From positions 1 through 64,000 of the forward strand of contig CAJTUK010000007.1 in the NCBI GenBank assembly GCA_910579525.1: a stretch of DNA of 64,000 nucleotides, read 5' to 3'. The notes under the pieces were generated by a model, which saw only the letters and a program-made list of their open reading frames with translations, searched no databases and had not been told where the DNA came from. This DNA comes from an uncultured Christensenella sp. GTDB taxonomy: Bacteria > Bacillota > Clostridia > Christensenellales > Borkfalkiaceae. Position 1 is the first letter of the stretch, and every line of letters starts with the position of its first letter. The translations under genes were made by a program, and so were the position numbers. Below are positions 14,890 through 23,382 of this stretch, one piece after another.

Positions 14890-15402
14890 ATGCGAGAAAT
14901 TACCGATAGAAGTACAACGGTATGTTTTACAGGGCATAGAAGTCAAAAGCTATCGTGGAGATTTAACGAAGAAGATGAACGGTGTAAAGCTATGAAAGTA
15001 ACTTTGCGTTCGGAAATCGTAAAGGCAATACAAAGAGGGTATAGAACTTTTCTTTGTGGTATGGCTCTCGGCTTCGATATGATATGTACTGAAACAATAC
15101 TTGATTTGAAAAAACAATACCCCGATATTAAGATTATCGGGGCATTGCCTTGTAAGACACAAGATATAAAATGGCAAGAGAAAGAAAGGGAACGATTTAG
15201 AAATCTGTTAAGTAAGTTGGATGCGATTCGTTGTCTTTATGATGAGTACATTGGTGCGGAGTGTATGTTGGAACGTAATAGGTTTATGGTTGATAATGCT
15301 TCATTAATGATAGCACTCTTTAACGGTCTATCCGGCGGAACAAAATCCACGATAGAATACGCACGAAAGCAAGGGTTAAAAATTGTGATTATCAAACCAT
15401 AA
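14890..15402 (+). CDS. SLOG-fold protein of the DUF1273/YpsA type
   Basis: The product has 170 residues from the ATG at 14890. It opens with the DUF1273 hallmark TVCFTGHRSQKLSW, followed by FLCGMALGFDMICTETIL and IALFNGLSGGTKSTIEYA, the glycine-rich ligand loops of the Rossmann-like SLOG (SMF/DprA-LOG) superfamily. Such proteins bind nucleotides or nucleotide-derived ligands and are frequent in mobile elements; Bacillus YpsA affects cell division. A GTG 66 bp upstream would add residues encoded by the RNA hairpins and is unlikely. The start has AAGGGAG at a long spacing of 14 nt. Composition is AT-rich compared with ppdK. The actual ligand is unknown. Confidence 0.8.
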   Translation: MREITDRSTTVCFTGHRSQKLSWRFNEEDERCKAMKVTLRSEIVKAIQRGYRTFLCGMALGFDMICTETILDLKKQYPDIKIIGALPCKTQDIKWQEKERERFRNLLSKLDAIRCLYDEYIGAECMLERNRFMVDNASLMIALFNGLSGGTKSTIEYARKQGLKIVIIKP

Positions 15403-15419
15403 TGTTGTCGTGCGCACTA

Positions 15420-15947
15420 TTAATTATATTTTGATTTATACATCTCCAAACATTTGCGGATAATTTCAATGGCTTGATATTTATGGCAAATGTTCTTAAC
15501 CGTTGTTGTTTTGTGTTCAAGCGCTTTATAAACTTCAAAGAAGTGCATCATCTCTTCAAAGATATGTTGCGGCAACTCTTTAATGTCGTAAAAGTGCTTA
15601 TAATTCGGATCGTTGACGGGAACAGCTATTATCTTTTCGTCGAGATCCTCGCCGTCAACCATTTGAATAACTCCGATAGGCGTACATCTGACTAATGTCA
15701 TTGGAAATATTTGCTCGTTACAAAGTACAAGCACGTCCAAAGGATCGCCGTCCTCTGCAAGCGTTTTGGGAATAAATCCGTAATTTGCGGGATAGACGGT
15801 GGAAGTATAAAGAATACGGTCTAATCTCAATAGCCCCGTTTCTTTGTCCAATTCATATTTAGCCTTGCTACCTTTGGGTATTTCTATTAAGGCTTCAAAT
15901 TCATTTTCACTAATCCTGCTTTCGTCAATATCGTGCCAAATATTCAT
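15420..15947 (-). CDS. ppa: Inorganic pyrophosphatase (class I), island copy
   Basis: The product has 175 residues. The class I signature DGDPLDVLVL and the ANYGFIP segment are present, with the acidic and lysine residues that bind Mg2+ and PPi (ELDKETG at about 32-38, DGDPLD). It hydrolyses PPi to two phosphates in the cytosol. It is the third gene of a lysR-IMPase-ppa set, with 2 bp between it and the IMPase gene. A second copy lies at 59555-60085; by eye 25 of 175 positions differ. This copy uses more A/T-ending codons. It converges with the SLOG gene, with only 17 bp between the stops and no clear terminator. Confidence 0.94.
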   Translation of the reverse strand: MNIWHDIDESRISENEFEALIEIPKGSKAKYELDKETGLLRLDRILYTSTVYPANYGFIPKTLAEDGDPLDVLVLCNEQIFPMTLVRCTPIGVIQMVDGEDLDEKIIAVPVNDPNYKHFYDIKELPQHIFEEMMHFFEVYKALEHKTTTVKNICHKYQAIEIIRKCLEMYKSKYN

Positions 15948-15949
15948 AG

Positions 15950-16744
15950 CTAATTTCCTTTGTAGAGATTTATTAAAGTCTTTTCTATTATTGAATTTTT
16001 TGAGGCGGTTATAAAATTTTTATCGCCTATTATGTAAGGGAAAGTATCAATTCCAAACATTGAACAACCCGCTTCTTGTACGAGCAAAAGACCGGGTACA
16101 ATATCCCAAATTTTTTGGTCGAACCCCAAATACGCATCAACGCGCCCTGCGGCAAGATAAGCAAAGGAAACCGCGCTACTACCAAATATTCTTATTCTGC
16201 CGATTTTGGGAGTTAAGGCATTTAAAATGTTCGCTTCCGTCGAAGCGGAATTACTGTTCCAACTGAAATCACTGACTGCAACTATTGTCTGATTTGATCG
16301 GCTTTGGCGTTTTGCGTAAATTCGTTTACCGTTTAAATATGCGCCGCTGTCTTTTTCGGCAAAATATATTTCTCTACCCGACAGCCCGAAAGGAATATTT
16401 ATTGCGCTTAACGTAACTTCGCTATCGATAACGAAAGCAAGCTGAATAGCAAATGAAGTTATATCGTTTGCGTAGTTCCAAGTTCCGTCCAATGGGTCTA
16501 TTACCCAATATCTGCCAGATTGCGGTAATGGTTTTTTATTAAAAGATTCTTCCGAAATGATTTCGTCGTTAGGGAAATGCTTTTTAATAAGCTTTATGCA
16601 AAATCGCTCTATTGTTTTATCTATGTCGGTAACGACGTCGCGCTCGTCTTTTGTTTCGATAATAAAATTATTCAGGTGTTCGCGTTGCACTTTATCGGCA
16701 TAATCGAGAATAGAGGTAATAACTTGTTTTTCGCTGTCGTACAT
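15950..16744 (-). CDS. Inositol monophosphatase-family phosphatase
   Basis: The product has 264 residues with the Li+-sensitive phosphatase metal motifs: EIISEES, the DPLDGTWNYAN motif after WVI, and WDIVPGLLLVQEAG near the C-terminus. Members hydrolyse inositol phosphates, 3'-phosphoadenosine 5'-phosphate (CysQ type) or fructose-1,6-bisphosphate; the sequence alone does not decide which. Its ATG overlaps the LysR stop (TAATG), and the pyrophosphatase follows 2 bp on. A joint PAP/PPi-removing role is conceivable, but no sulfate genes are nearby. Confidence 0.88.
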   Translation of the reverse strand: MYDSEKQVITSILDYADKVQREHLNNFIIETKDERDVVTDIDKTIERFCIKLIKKHFPNDEIISEESFNKKPLPQSGRYWVIDPLDGTWNYANDITSFAIQLAFVIDSEVTLSAINIPFGLSGREIYFAEKDSGAYLNGKRIYAKRQSRSNQTIVAVSDFSWNSNSASTEANILNALTPKIGRIRIFGSSAVSFAYLAAGRVDAYLGFDQKIWDIVPGLLLVQEAGCSMFGIDTFPYIIGDKNFITASKNSIIEKTLINLYKGN

Positions 16745-17649
16745 TATTGCCCTTTTGCTTCTGTATAGAGTTCTTTAATCTGTTCTGGTATTTCTTCGTG
16801 AGAAAAATCCGAACGGTAAAAAATATTAGTGTTATGCAAAGTTGAAACGCCGTCAATGGGAATAGTTATCAGTTCTCCGCGCTTTATCTCAGGTATGCAG
16901 GCGTTGTTTGCGAGAACAGCGTCGGCAACTCCGTTTTTTACAAGATTTTTTATAGCGGATACTGAGTTGAGTTCCATAAGAACCTTGAAATCCTTGATAA
17001 GCAAATTATGTGTACGCAAAATAGCATCAAAAAGGATTTGCGTACTTGAATTAGGAAGTCGAATAATTAAATTTCGTTCTTTGAGTTCATCAAGCGTTAT
17101 TTTTTCGTAGCCCGCAATATCGCTGTTTTTAGCTGTTACGCAAACAAGATTATCGCTGTCGAGATTGAGTTTTTTAATGCCGACATCTTCAATGTTATCG
17201 TCGGTAATAATCAACGAAATGTAGCCTTGTTGAAGCATTTTTAAAAGGGCGGAGGCGGTATCGTAAATAATTTTAACGTCAAACTTATCTCCGTCGGTTT
17301 TATGGTGTATAGACAATTTTGCGAGTACGGACGATATGAAAGTACTTTCTATTCCTGACGTAATACCAATTTTAATTGTATTAATCTTTGTTTTAAAAGC
17401 CTTTATCTCTTGTGCGGCAGTAATGTAATCTGACTTAATTTTCTCGGCGTGTTTAATCAGCAACTGTCCTTCGGGAGTTATGATTAAATCGTTACCGGTG
17501 CGCTTAATAATTTTTATTCCATATTCTTCTTCAAGCGCCTTTATTTGAGATGTAACGGAGGGTTGAGTCAGATTTACAAATTCTGCCGTCTTTGTGATTG
17601 ATTTAGTTACACTTAAAACGAGCAGAGAATTTAATTTACTGTCGAACAT
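16744..17649 (-). CDS. LysR-family transcriptional regulator
   Basis: The product has 301 residues. An N-terminal winged HTH (SITKTAEFVNLTQPSVTSQI, about 17-36) is followed by a LysR substrate-binding domain from about residue 90. It is first in a minus-strand operon with IMPase and pyrophosphatase genes, which it probably controls or at least accompanies. The start has GGAG 7 nt upstream and a TTGACA/TATAAT promoter. The inducer is unknown. Composition is AT-rich like the rest of the island. Confidence 0.92.
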   Translation of the reverse strand: MFDSKLNSLLVLSVTKSITKTAEFVNLTQPSVTSQIKALEEEYGIKIIKRTGNDLIITPEGQLLIKHAEKIKSDYITAAQEIKAFKTKINTIKIGITSGIESTFISSVLAKLSIHHKTDGDKFDVKIIYDTASALLKMLQQGYISLIITDDNIEDVGIKKLNLDSDNLVCVTAKNSDIAGYEKITLDELKERNLIIRLPNSSTQILFDAILRTHNLLIKDFKVLMELNSVSAIKNLVKNGVADAVLANNACIPEIKRGELITIPIDGVSTLHNTNIFYRSDFSHEEIPEQIKELYTEAKGQ

Positions 17650-17685
17650 ATTTTACTCCAAAAAAATTTTATAACCTTATTTAAT

Positions 17686-17713
17686 ATTATAGATATTTTT
17701 TATGAAATGTCAA
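17686..17713 (-). promoter_or_regulatory. Promoter of the lysR-IMPase-ppa operon
   Basis: On the minus strand TTGACA (17708-17713) and TATAAT (17686-17691) are 16 bp apart, with the LysR ATG 37 bp further. Confidence 0.8.
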
Positions 17714-17770
17714 GGTGTGATTGTTTTGCGGGTTATAAGCGTTTTCTATGGGTGGTAAAATTTTTTCAAT

Positions 17771-17798
17771 TTGAATATGTGAATTTTAATGGTATAAT
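17771..17798 (+). promoter_or_regulatory. Promoter before the cysteine peptidase gene
   Basis: TTGAAT (17771-17776) and TATAAT (17793-17798) are 16 bp apart. The transcript should begin near 17805, which limits how far upstream the coding region can start. Confidence 0.7.
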
Positions 17799-17864
17799 TA
17801 AAGTAGAGGTTATCTGGACATTTACAAAGACATTGCAATAAACTTTTTTAAGTATCAATATGAA

Positions 17865-18965
17865 ATGAAGGGTATTGATTACGATAATCTTGATGTAGTA
17901 CTTGAATCGGATATGTATAATGATGAAGAATCTGTAATTGCTAAAGTAGTTGTTTTAGAGCGAGATGTCGAGTATGATTATGTAATTTTGAACCTTGCGA
18001 CTTCTAAAATTGACGAGTTCGTGTTTGATGAGCCTACTGCATTGGAAAAGTACTCTGAAAAAATATATTATACTGGTGCAATGGGTTATTTTGCAAAAGA
18101 GCAAAATAATTATGTACATATCGAAACTAATGAAAAATTATCGGAAGCAGAATATAATAAGATTTCTGAAAATATTAACACGGAACTCAAAAAAAACAAT
18201 AAAAATTTGAGTTATAAGAAAATAAGTAAAGATAATCTTTTATCGTTATCAAATATTGATCCTTATTCGGGTTTTTATACGTGGGCAGATATACGTGACA
18301 ATAATATTAAAAACGACTATACACTTACTGCTTCTAAATATTTGAAAGGTACAACTAGGTGGGGTGTCAGCTATGTTGAAGACCCTGATGAAATTCAATT
18401 AAACTTTTATAACCAAACTACATTTAATAAAGAATTTGGAACAAACAATTCTTGCGGACCAACGGCAATTACGAATATGATGATTTGGTTTGATTATATG
18501 AGAATTCCTAATACATATGGAGAAAATAATATTTTAGTAGACGGTAGTCCATTAAAAACATTTGATAAATTTAGGGAGTTAACTTTTCATTCAAGTGAAA
18601 ACGGAACATATAATTGGATTTATCCAAATGCAATGATTAGGTATTTTGAAGCGCAAGGTTATAAACATTATGATTTTATCCGTACTTCAGCTTTTGGGGA
18701 TTATTTAGATTGTCTTAATAATAACAATCCTATTATCACTTCATTACATGTTAATGATTGGGGGCATGCTGTTTTGACTACCGGATATGAATATTTTACA
18801 TCTAATTTTGGACAAATACCTAAATATAATTGTTATTTGAGAGTGGTTGATGGCTGGGCTACTAATAATGAGGAAATAGATCCGGAACAAAAATATTCTA
18901 ATAGTGCTAAATATATAGATTTTTTTGGGTTTTGGGACATAACGAGTTTTGGGGTTTCTATTTAG
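17865..18965 (+). CDS. Papain-like cysteine peptidase, possibly 5'-truncated
   Basis: The product has 366 residues as read from ATG 17865. The C-terminal half has the order of a papain-fold peptidase: NNSCGPTAITNMMIWF with a candidate nucleophile Cys, DWGHAVLTTGYEY with the His, then LRVVDGWATN with an Asp/Asn. The N-terminal 130 residues resemble the inhibitory propeptide of streptopain/staphopain-like enzymes. Such enzymes are normally secreted, but no signal peptide is present. The frame stays open upstream to a TAA at 17799-17801 and reads protein-like (GYLDIYKDIAINFF), so the real start may be a non-ATG codon near 17814, or the 5' end has been lost. No ribosome site precedes ATG 17865. 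The gene is very AT-rich, which suggests transfer. Confidence 0.65.
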   Translation: MKGIDYDNLDVVLESDMYNDEESVIAKVVVLERDVEYDYVILNLATSKIDEFVFDEPTALEKYSEKIYYTGAMGYFAKEQNNYVHIETNEKLSEAEYNKISENINTELKKNNKNLSYKKISKDNLLSLSNIDPYSGFYTWADIRDNNIKNDYTLTASKYLKGTTRWGVSYVEDPDEIQLNFYNQTTFNKEFGTNNSCGPTAITNMMIWFDYMRIPNTYGENNILVDGSPLKTFDKFRELTFHSSENGTYNWIYPNAMIRYFEAQGYKHYDFIRTSAFGDYLDCLNNNNPIITSLHVNDWGHAVLTTGYEYFTSNFGQIPKYNCYLRVVDGWATNNEEIDPEQKYSNSAKYIDFFGFWDITSFGVSI

Positions 18966-18992
18966 TTTAGAATATGAAAGGAGAATGATTTT

Positions 18993-19775
18993 ATGAAGAA
19001 GAAATTAATTATATTTTTTGTGACAATTATAGGCATAGCATCTTTATGTTTTGCCGGGTGCGAAGGCGGTAAGATAACTAAAAGCCTTGCCGATTTTTCC
19101 GGATATAAGGAGCTGGATATTGACAGGGTAACCCGAATTCACGCCATATGGGACGAAGGCGGCGGGCGCTGCGTTGAATACGATATTGTTGATAAAAACG
19201 ATTTGCGCAATATAGTGAGTTTTCTTGTCGGTGAAGATTCTTTTATGCGGATTTCTCATTCCGATCATGACTGTTATAGGCACAGTATAGTTTTATACGA
19301 CGGTGAAACGCGATTGGCGGAGGTGCCGTTGGGGCATATAAAAGACGGGGCGGATTGGTTTGAATATTCGACGCCTTTCGTTTACAATTATGTTCGTCTG
19401 TGCGGTGAGAACATGGACTATTTCAGAGGTTTTTTCGGGCTTGAAGAAAAGGGCGACATAGATTTAAATGACATACAAAAGGTAAAGGTTTATATTCAGG
19501 AAGGTGAGGATTGGCAGAGTCCGACATACATAAAGTACGATATATGCGAAGAGGAAAACGTTGGATTTATTGTTGAAGCGTTGTCGGACAGGAAGGCGTT
19601 CATTACAATGAACCAGCCGTGGGAATCGAACGATTTGAGTTATATCGAAATTTACGACGGCGCGGGCGGGTGCGTTACGGTTATGCTAGATTACGGGCGC
19701 CATAAGCTGCTTGCCACAGGTGTATACAATTTTGTTAGAGATTACGGTTTAACAAACGGATATTTACAGAAGTGA
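18993..19775 (+). CDS. Lipoprotein with two copies of one domain, unknown function
   Basis: The product has 260 residues. A lipoprotein signal ends in CFAGC (Cys about 22). The mature part contains two related halves. DRVTRIHAIWDEGGG...VEYDIVDKNDLRNIV...HSIVLYDGE matches IQKVKVYIQEGED...IKYDICEEENVGFIV...SYIEIYDGA, each roughly 100 residues. No catalytic motif is visible. The gene has a good GAAAGGAGAA site and lies 27 bp after the cysteine peptidase, so both may be on one transcript. GC content is intermediate, higher than in the peptidase. Confidence 0.75.
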   Translation: MKKKLIIFFVTIIGIASLCFAGCEGGKITKSLADFSGYKELDIDRVTRIHAIWDEGGGRCVEYDIVDKNDLRNIVSFLVGEDSFMRISHSDHDCYRHSIVLYDGETRLAEVPLGHIKDGADWFEYSTPFVYNYVRLCGENMDYFRGFFGLEEKGDIDLNDIQKVKVYIQEGEDWQSPTYIKYDICEEENVGFIVEALSDRKAFITMNQPWESNDLSYIEIYDGAGGCVTVMLDYGRHKLLATGVYNFVRDYGLTNGYLQK

Positions 19776-19783
19776 AATTTGAT

Positions 19784-19813
19784 AGCGGGCGGGGTTCTAA
19801 ACTTCGCCCGCTT
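19784..19813 (+). terminator. Possible terminator with a weak T-tail
   Basis: AGCGGGCG (19784-19791) pairs with CGCCCGCT (19805-19812), but the tail is only TTAATCAAT. Confidence 0.45.
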
Positions 19814-20049
19814 AATCAATGTTTTGGTAAAAATAAGGCTTTTATAGATAATATTTATGACCATATAAAAAAGTTCAATAATGAACGTTATTTTCAAATT
19901 TAACAAAAAAATCTATAAAAATGGGCTAAAATTAATAACTTTTCTATGGATTTCGTGTAAAAAATTTTTATAGGATTAGGCGAACTGATAAATTTAATCA
20001 ATAATCGCGCCGCATAAATTTTTTCTATGACCTTTAAAAAAAATCTTAT
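19814..20049. other. AT-rich intergenic region with an inverted repeat, no gene
   Basis: No coding frame is credible here. CTATAAAAAT (19913-19922) is repeated inverted as ATTTTTATAG (19964-19973), and AATAA-TGAACG-TTATT stands near 19878-19893. These could be binding sites for control of the organophosphate operon that follows. Confidence 0.4.
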
Positions 20050-20078
20050 TTGATTTTATAGTCTTTTAGTGATAATAT
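20050..20078 (+). promoter_or_regulatory. Promoter of the surE-ABC-GDPD operon
   Basis: TTGATT (20050-20055) and TAATAT (20073-20078) are 17 bp apart, leaving a leader of about 70 nt before surE. Confidence 0.6.
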
Positions 20079-20155
20079 ATATACATAAAATGTTAAAATC
20101 TAACATTGTTAAGTTAAATAACAATTGACGATAAATTAATTGGGAATAAGAGAAA

Positions 20156-20824
20156 ATGAACATACTTATCGTAAATGATGACGGACTTACCAATAAGAAC
20201 GTTCTTACTCTTCAACAGTTGTTGAAAAAATTCGGAAACGTTTACGTTTGTGTCCCGGATGGGGAAAGAAGCGGCAGTTCTCATTCCACGCATAAATACG
20301 ATGTGTTGGCGGAAAATTTTTTTAAAAATTCCAAATACGAAGAGGTATATACTCACGCCGGAACGGCAAGCGACAGCGTCAAGTTTTTTTTAAAATTTAT
20401 TTCAAAAGAAATCGATTACGTTATTTCGGGGGTAAATGCCGGATTTAATCTGGGGATAGATACGGTCTATTCGGGAACAGTGGGTGCAGCGTTGGAGGCA
20501 AATATTTACGGGATTAGGAGTATTGCTTTAAGCGCACGGAAGAACGGAAACAACTTTTGGACTGAAATACCTAAACTTTTTGATTTTCTGTTCTACCGAT
20601 TTGATTGGGGCAAAATAATGTGTCTTAACATTAATTTTCCAGACGGCGGCGCTCCTTTCAAATACAAATTTACCTCGGTTGCGCAAATTAAAAAACCCGA
20701 TTGCGGAGATAACGATTTTAATTTATGCCGTAATGAAGGCTACGCTACGATAAGTCCCGTAAACGTAGATATTACCGATTACGGCGGGCTTGAAAAAATA
20801 TCCGCAAATATTGCGGATATTTGA
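20156..20824 (+). CDS. surE: SurE-like 5'/3'-nucleotidase
   Basis: The product has 222 residues (typical SurE 245-260). The metal-binding NDDG (7-10) is present, followed by ERSGSSHS, the SGVNAG loop and GIDTVYSGTVGAA. SurE removes phosphate from nucleoside monophosphates and short polyphosphates. The C-terminus is shorter than usual. It is the first gene of an operon with an ABC importer and a glycerophosphodiesterase, which suggests a role in recovering phosphate from organic esters rather than in stress survival. Spacing to the next start is 86 bp and holds two palindromes. Confidence 0.87.
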   Translation: MNILIVNDDGLTNKNVLTLQQLLKKFGNVYVCVPDGERSGSSHSTHKYDVLAENFFKNSKYEEVYTHAGTASDSVKFFLKFISKEIDYVISGVNAGFNLGIDTVYSGTVGAALEANIYGIRSIALSARKNGNNFWTEIPKLFDFLFYRFDWGKIMCLNINFPDGGAPFKYKFTSVAQIKKPDCGDNDFNLCRNEGYATISPVNVDITDYGGLEKISANIADI

Positions 20825-20860
20825 GGGGCGAGCTCGCCCCGTTCGTTGGAAACGAACGGG
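20825..20860 (+). repeat. Two overlapping palindromes between surE and the binding-protein gene
   Basis: GGGGCGAGCTCGCCCC (20825-20840) is a perfect palindrome. CCCGTTCGTT (20838-20847) pairs with AACGAACGGG (20851-20860). They share three bases and cannot form together. There is no T-run, so this could be a processing or stability signal that raises the level of the binding protein over SurE. Confidence 0.55.
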
Positions 20861-20910
20861 AAAACATTAACAGAAATAAATTTAAAATTATAGATATAAG
20901 GAGAAAAATA

Positions 20911-22038
20911 ATGAAACTCAACAAAAAGAAAGTTTTTAAATGTTTTGCCGTAATGGCTGCCGCTATGACTATGGGCACGACCATAATCGGTATGACCGCC
21001 TGCGACGCGCTTGGCGGTGGCGACACGTTAGTCGTTTATACAAACTCCGGTTCGGGCGGGCGCGCCAAATGGTGGGAAAAGGAAGCTAAGGAAGCAGGTT
21101 TCAATATCACCGTTGTTGACGGCGGCGCGGATAAAATGAAAGAAAAAATTATTGCCGAAGCAAAGAACCCCCAAGCCGACGTTATGTGCGGACTCAATAC
21201 TATGGGATGGTCTGATTTAAAGGCAAGGGGTCTGATAGAGCAATACGTTCCCAAGTGGGCAGACCACGTTGACGAGGGACTCAACGACCCCGACGGATAT
21301 TATCACGCGATAACCAAAGAGACGATATTGCTTATTTACGATAAAGAAGTTATGGGCGAGGGAGAAAATAAACTTGCTCCCCCGAGTGACTGGATAGACA
21401 TATGGAACCCCGCGAACACGCAGTATCACGGTAAATTTCAATGCTGGTCGTCGCTCGGCGGAGGAACTACGCAGGTTGTGCTTTCGAGCATAATGCATCG
21501 TTATAAATCCGACGCCTCAGACGCAAAATACGGGGTTTCGCCCGAAGGCTGGACGCAGATTAAGAACTTGTACACTTACGGCGTTAAGGCGCAGGGCAAC
21601 GTGTTTGATGCGCTTTCGAATAAAAACCCCGACCATTCCAATTATCCTATTTGTATGGGACAGTGGTATTCCTCCGGTATTAAGTCTTATTCGGAAACCT
21701 ATTACAATAAATCCAAAACGCAGCATCTGTTGGAAGGCGTAGGGTATGTGGTTCCCGAAGTAGGCGTTCCTTATGCGGTAACGGGCTGCGGCATTATAAA
21801 GGGAACGAAAAAGAAGGAAACGGCGCAAAAATTCCTCGATTGGTACGGCAGCGACGAGTTCCAGACAAAATGGGCGCAAAAGTGGAATACCGCGCCCGCA
21901 AACAATGTAGCTTGGCAAAGCGCCAGCGAGGACGCCAAATTATACACTTCTTTAAAACAGCAGGAAATAGATTGGGCGTGGGCGCAGAGCCATATGGGTG
22001 ATTGGATAGCGGAAATAGAATTGCAGTATATGAAATAA
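20911..22038 (+). CDS. ABC importer solute-binding lipoprotein
   Basis: The product has 375 residues from ATG 20911, which follows AAGGAG. The lipoprotein signal ends at GMTAC (Cys about 31). The mature part begins TLVVYTNSGSGGRAKWWEKEAKEAG and resembles class-II binding proteins of the Fe3+/polyamine/phosphonate group (ExtracSBP family) that pair with fused FbpB-like permeases. It delivers substrate to the importer encoded by the next two genes. The glycerophosphodiesterase and SurE in the operon suggest a phosphate ester as ligand. Many Trp/Tyr residues in the cleft region are compatible with a choline- or sugar-containing ligand. Confidence 0.85.
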   Translation: MKLNKKKVFKCFAVMAAAMTMGTTIIGMTACDALGGGDTLVVYTNSGSGGRAKWWEKEAKEAGFNITVVDGGADKMKEKIIAEAKNPQADVMCGLNTMGWSDLKARGLIEQYVPKWADHVDEGLNDPDGYYHAITKETILLIYDKEVMGEGENKLAPPSDWIDIWNPANTQYHGKFQCWSSLGGGTTQVVLSSIMHRYKSDASDAKYGVSPEGWTQIKNLYTYGVKAQGNVFDALSNKNPDHSNYPICMGQWYSSGIKSYSETYYNKSKTQHLLEGVGYVVPEVGVPYAVTGCGIIKGTKKKETAQKFLDWYGSDEFQTKWAQKWNTAPANNVAWQSASEDAKLYTSLKQQEIDWAWAQSHMGDWIAEIELQYMK

Positions 22039-22059
22039 TTATACGGGGGAAAACGGATA

Positions 22060-23382
22060 ATGCTTAAAGTAGAAAATTTATGTGTTAATTTCGGAGATTT
22101 CAAAGCGCTTCGCAATGTTTCTTTGGAGATTCCCGACGGCGAATTTTTTACGTTGCTCGGACCGTCCGGCTGCGGAAAAACCACTACGCTACGCGCAATT
22201 ACCGGGTTCATAACGCCCGCAAGCGGAAGTATAACGATTAACGGAAAAGAAATAACCGAAATTCCTATCGAAAAAAGAAATATAGGAATGGTGTTTCAAT
22301 CTTATGCGCTGTTCCCGACAATGACGGTATATCAGAACATAGCGTTTCCGTTAAAGGTCAAGAAGCTTAAAGTCTACGACTTAGAGGAAATATTCAAGCT
22401 GTTGACCGAAAAGGAAATCGACGAAAACAGCAAGAATGAAATTTCAAATTTAGTCGGAAAGATAAGGCAGACCAAGAAGCTGGATGAGGACGTTTCGGGG
22501 CTTGCGCAAAAGCTTGAAACGGACGCGGAGACTTTAAAGAAAAAGCTTGTTAAGCTTGCGCTTTATGCCAGAAAGTACAACAAACTTGAAATAGACGACA
22601 TTGTTCACAACGTCGCGGCAAAGGTGGATTTGGTCGATGAGCAGCTTGTGAAAAACGTTTCCGAACTTTCCGGCGGACAGCAGCAGCGCGTGGCAATCGC
22701 CCGCGCACTTGCGAGCGACCCTCCGATTCTGTGCCTTGACGAGCCGCTTTCCAACCTCGATGCAAAGCTTCGCGTTCAGCTAAGAAGCGAGCTGAAAGAT
22801 TTGCAGAAAAAGCTTGGCATTACTATGGTCTACGTCACGCATGACCAAGAGGAGGCGCTGACTCTCTCCGACCACATTTGCGTATTTAAAAAGGGCGAGG
22901 TAGACCAGATAGGCACGCCGAATGAAATTTACAACGCGTCCAAAACCGAATACACCTATAATTTCATAGGCGATATCAACAGACTGAGCAAGGGTATTGT
23001 CGAGCTTGTAAACAAGAGAGCAAAGACCAAAATAGACGTGAATAAAAACAGCTATATCAGGTTGGAGCGCATACACCTCAACCGTGAGGAAGAGGGTTGT
23101 TTTACAACCGACGCGGTTGTGGAAAAAGCCGACTATTACGGTATGTATATAAAGTATTATCTCAAAGTCGGCGAGGATTGTATTAAGGCAATTGAGAAAA
23201 ACGACGGGGCGGAAATTTATAAGGCGGGGGAAAAGGTGAAATTAAGTTTCAGACCTGCGGATATACTTTCTTTCGTTCCCGAAGAAGAAAAAGAAGAACA
23301 AGTCAAAACCAAACCGAAATCTAAACTCGACAGCATAAAATCCGTGTTCAAATACAAGAAAAAAACGGGGGATAAAAAATAA
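22060..23382 (+). CDS. ABC importer ATPase with enlarged helical domain
   Basis: The product has 440 residues. Walker A is GPSGCGKT (34-41), the Q-loop Gln80, the signature LSGGQ (203-207), Walker B ILCLDEP (223-229) and the H-loop His261; a TOBE-like C-terminal part follows. Between Q-loop and signature there are about 120 residues instead of the usual 55-60. The extra piece (about 105-185) is lysine/glutamate-rich and helical. The C-terminus is strongly basic. Partner genes are the binding protein upstream and the fused permease, whose ATG overlaps this stop (TAATG). The ATPase belongs to the PotA/FbpC group. Confidence 0.92.
   Translation: MLKVENLCVNFGDFKALRNVSLEIPDGEFFTLLGPSGCGKTTTLRAITGFITPASGSITINGKEITEIPIEKRNIGMVFQSYALFPTMTVYQNIAFPLKVKKLKVYDLEEIFKLLTEKEIDENSKNEISNLVGKIRQTKKLDEDVSGLAQKLETDAETLKKKLVKLALYARKYNKLEIDDIVHNVAAKVDLVDEQLVKNVSELSGGQQQRVAIARALASDPPILCLDEPLSNLDAKLRVQLRSELKDLQKKLGITMVYVTHDQEEALTLSDHICVFKKGEVDQIGTPNEIYNASKTEYTYNFIGDINRLSKGIVELVNKRAKTKIDVNKNSYIRLERIHLNREEEGCFTTDAVVEKADYYGMYIKYYLKVGEDCIKAIEKNDGAEIYKAGEKVKLSFRPADILSFVPEEEKEEQVKTKPKSKLDSIKSVFKYKKKTGDKK

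Noticed and set aside
14662..14890. T-box riboswitch leader
   Set aside because: The two-state hairpin and sequence around ACGGTGTCGC resemble the end of a T-box, but the near-invariant AGGGTGGNACCGCG stretch is missing and the downstream gene is unrelated to amino acids.
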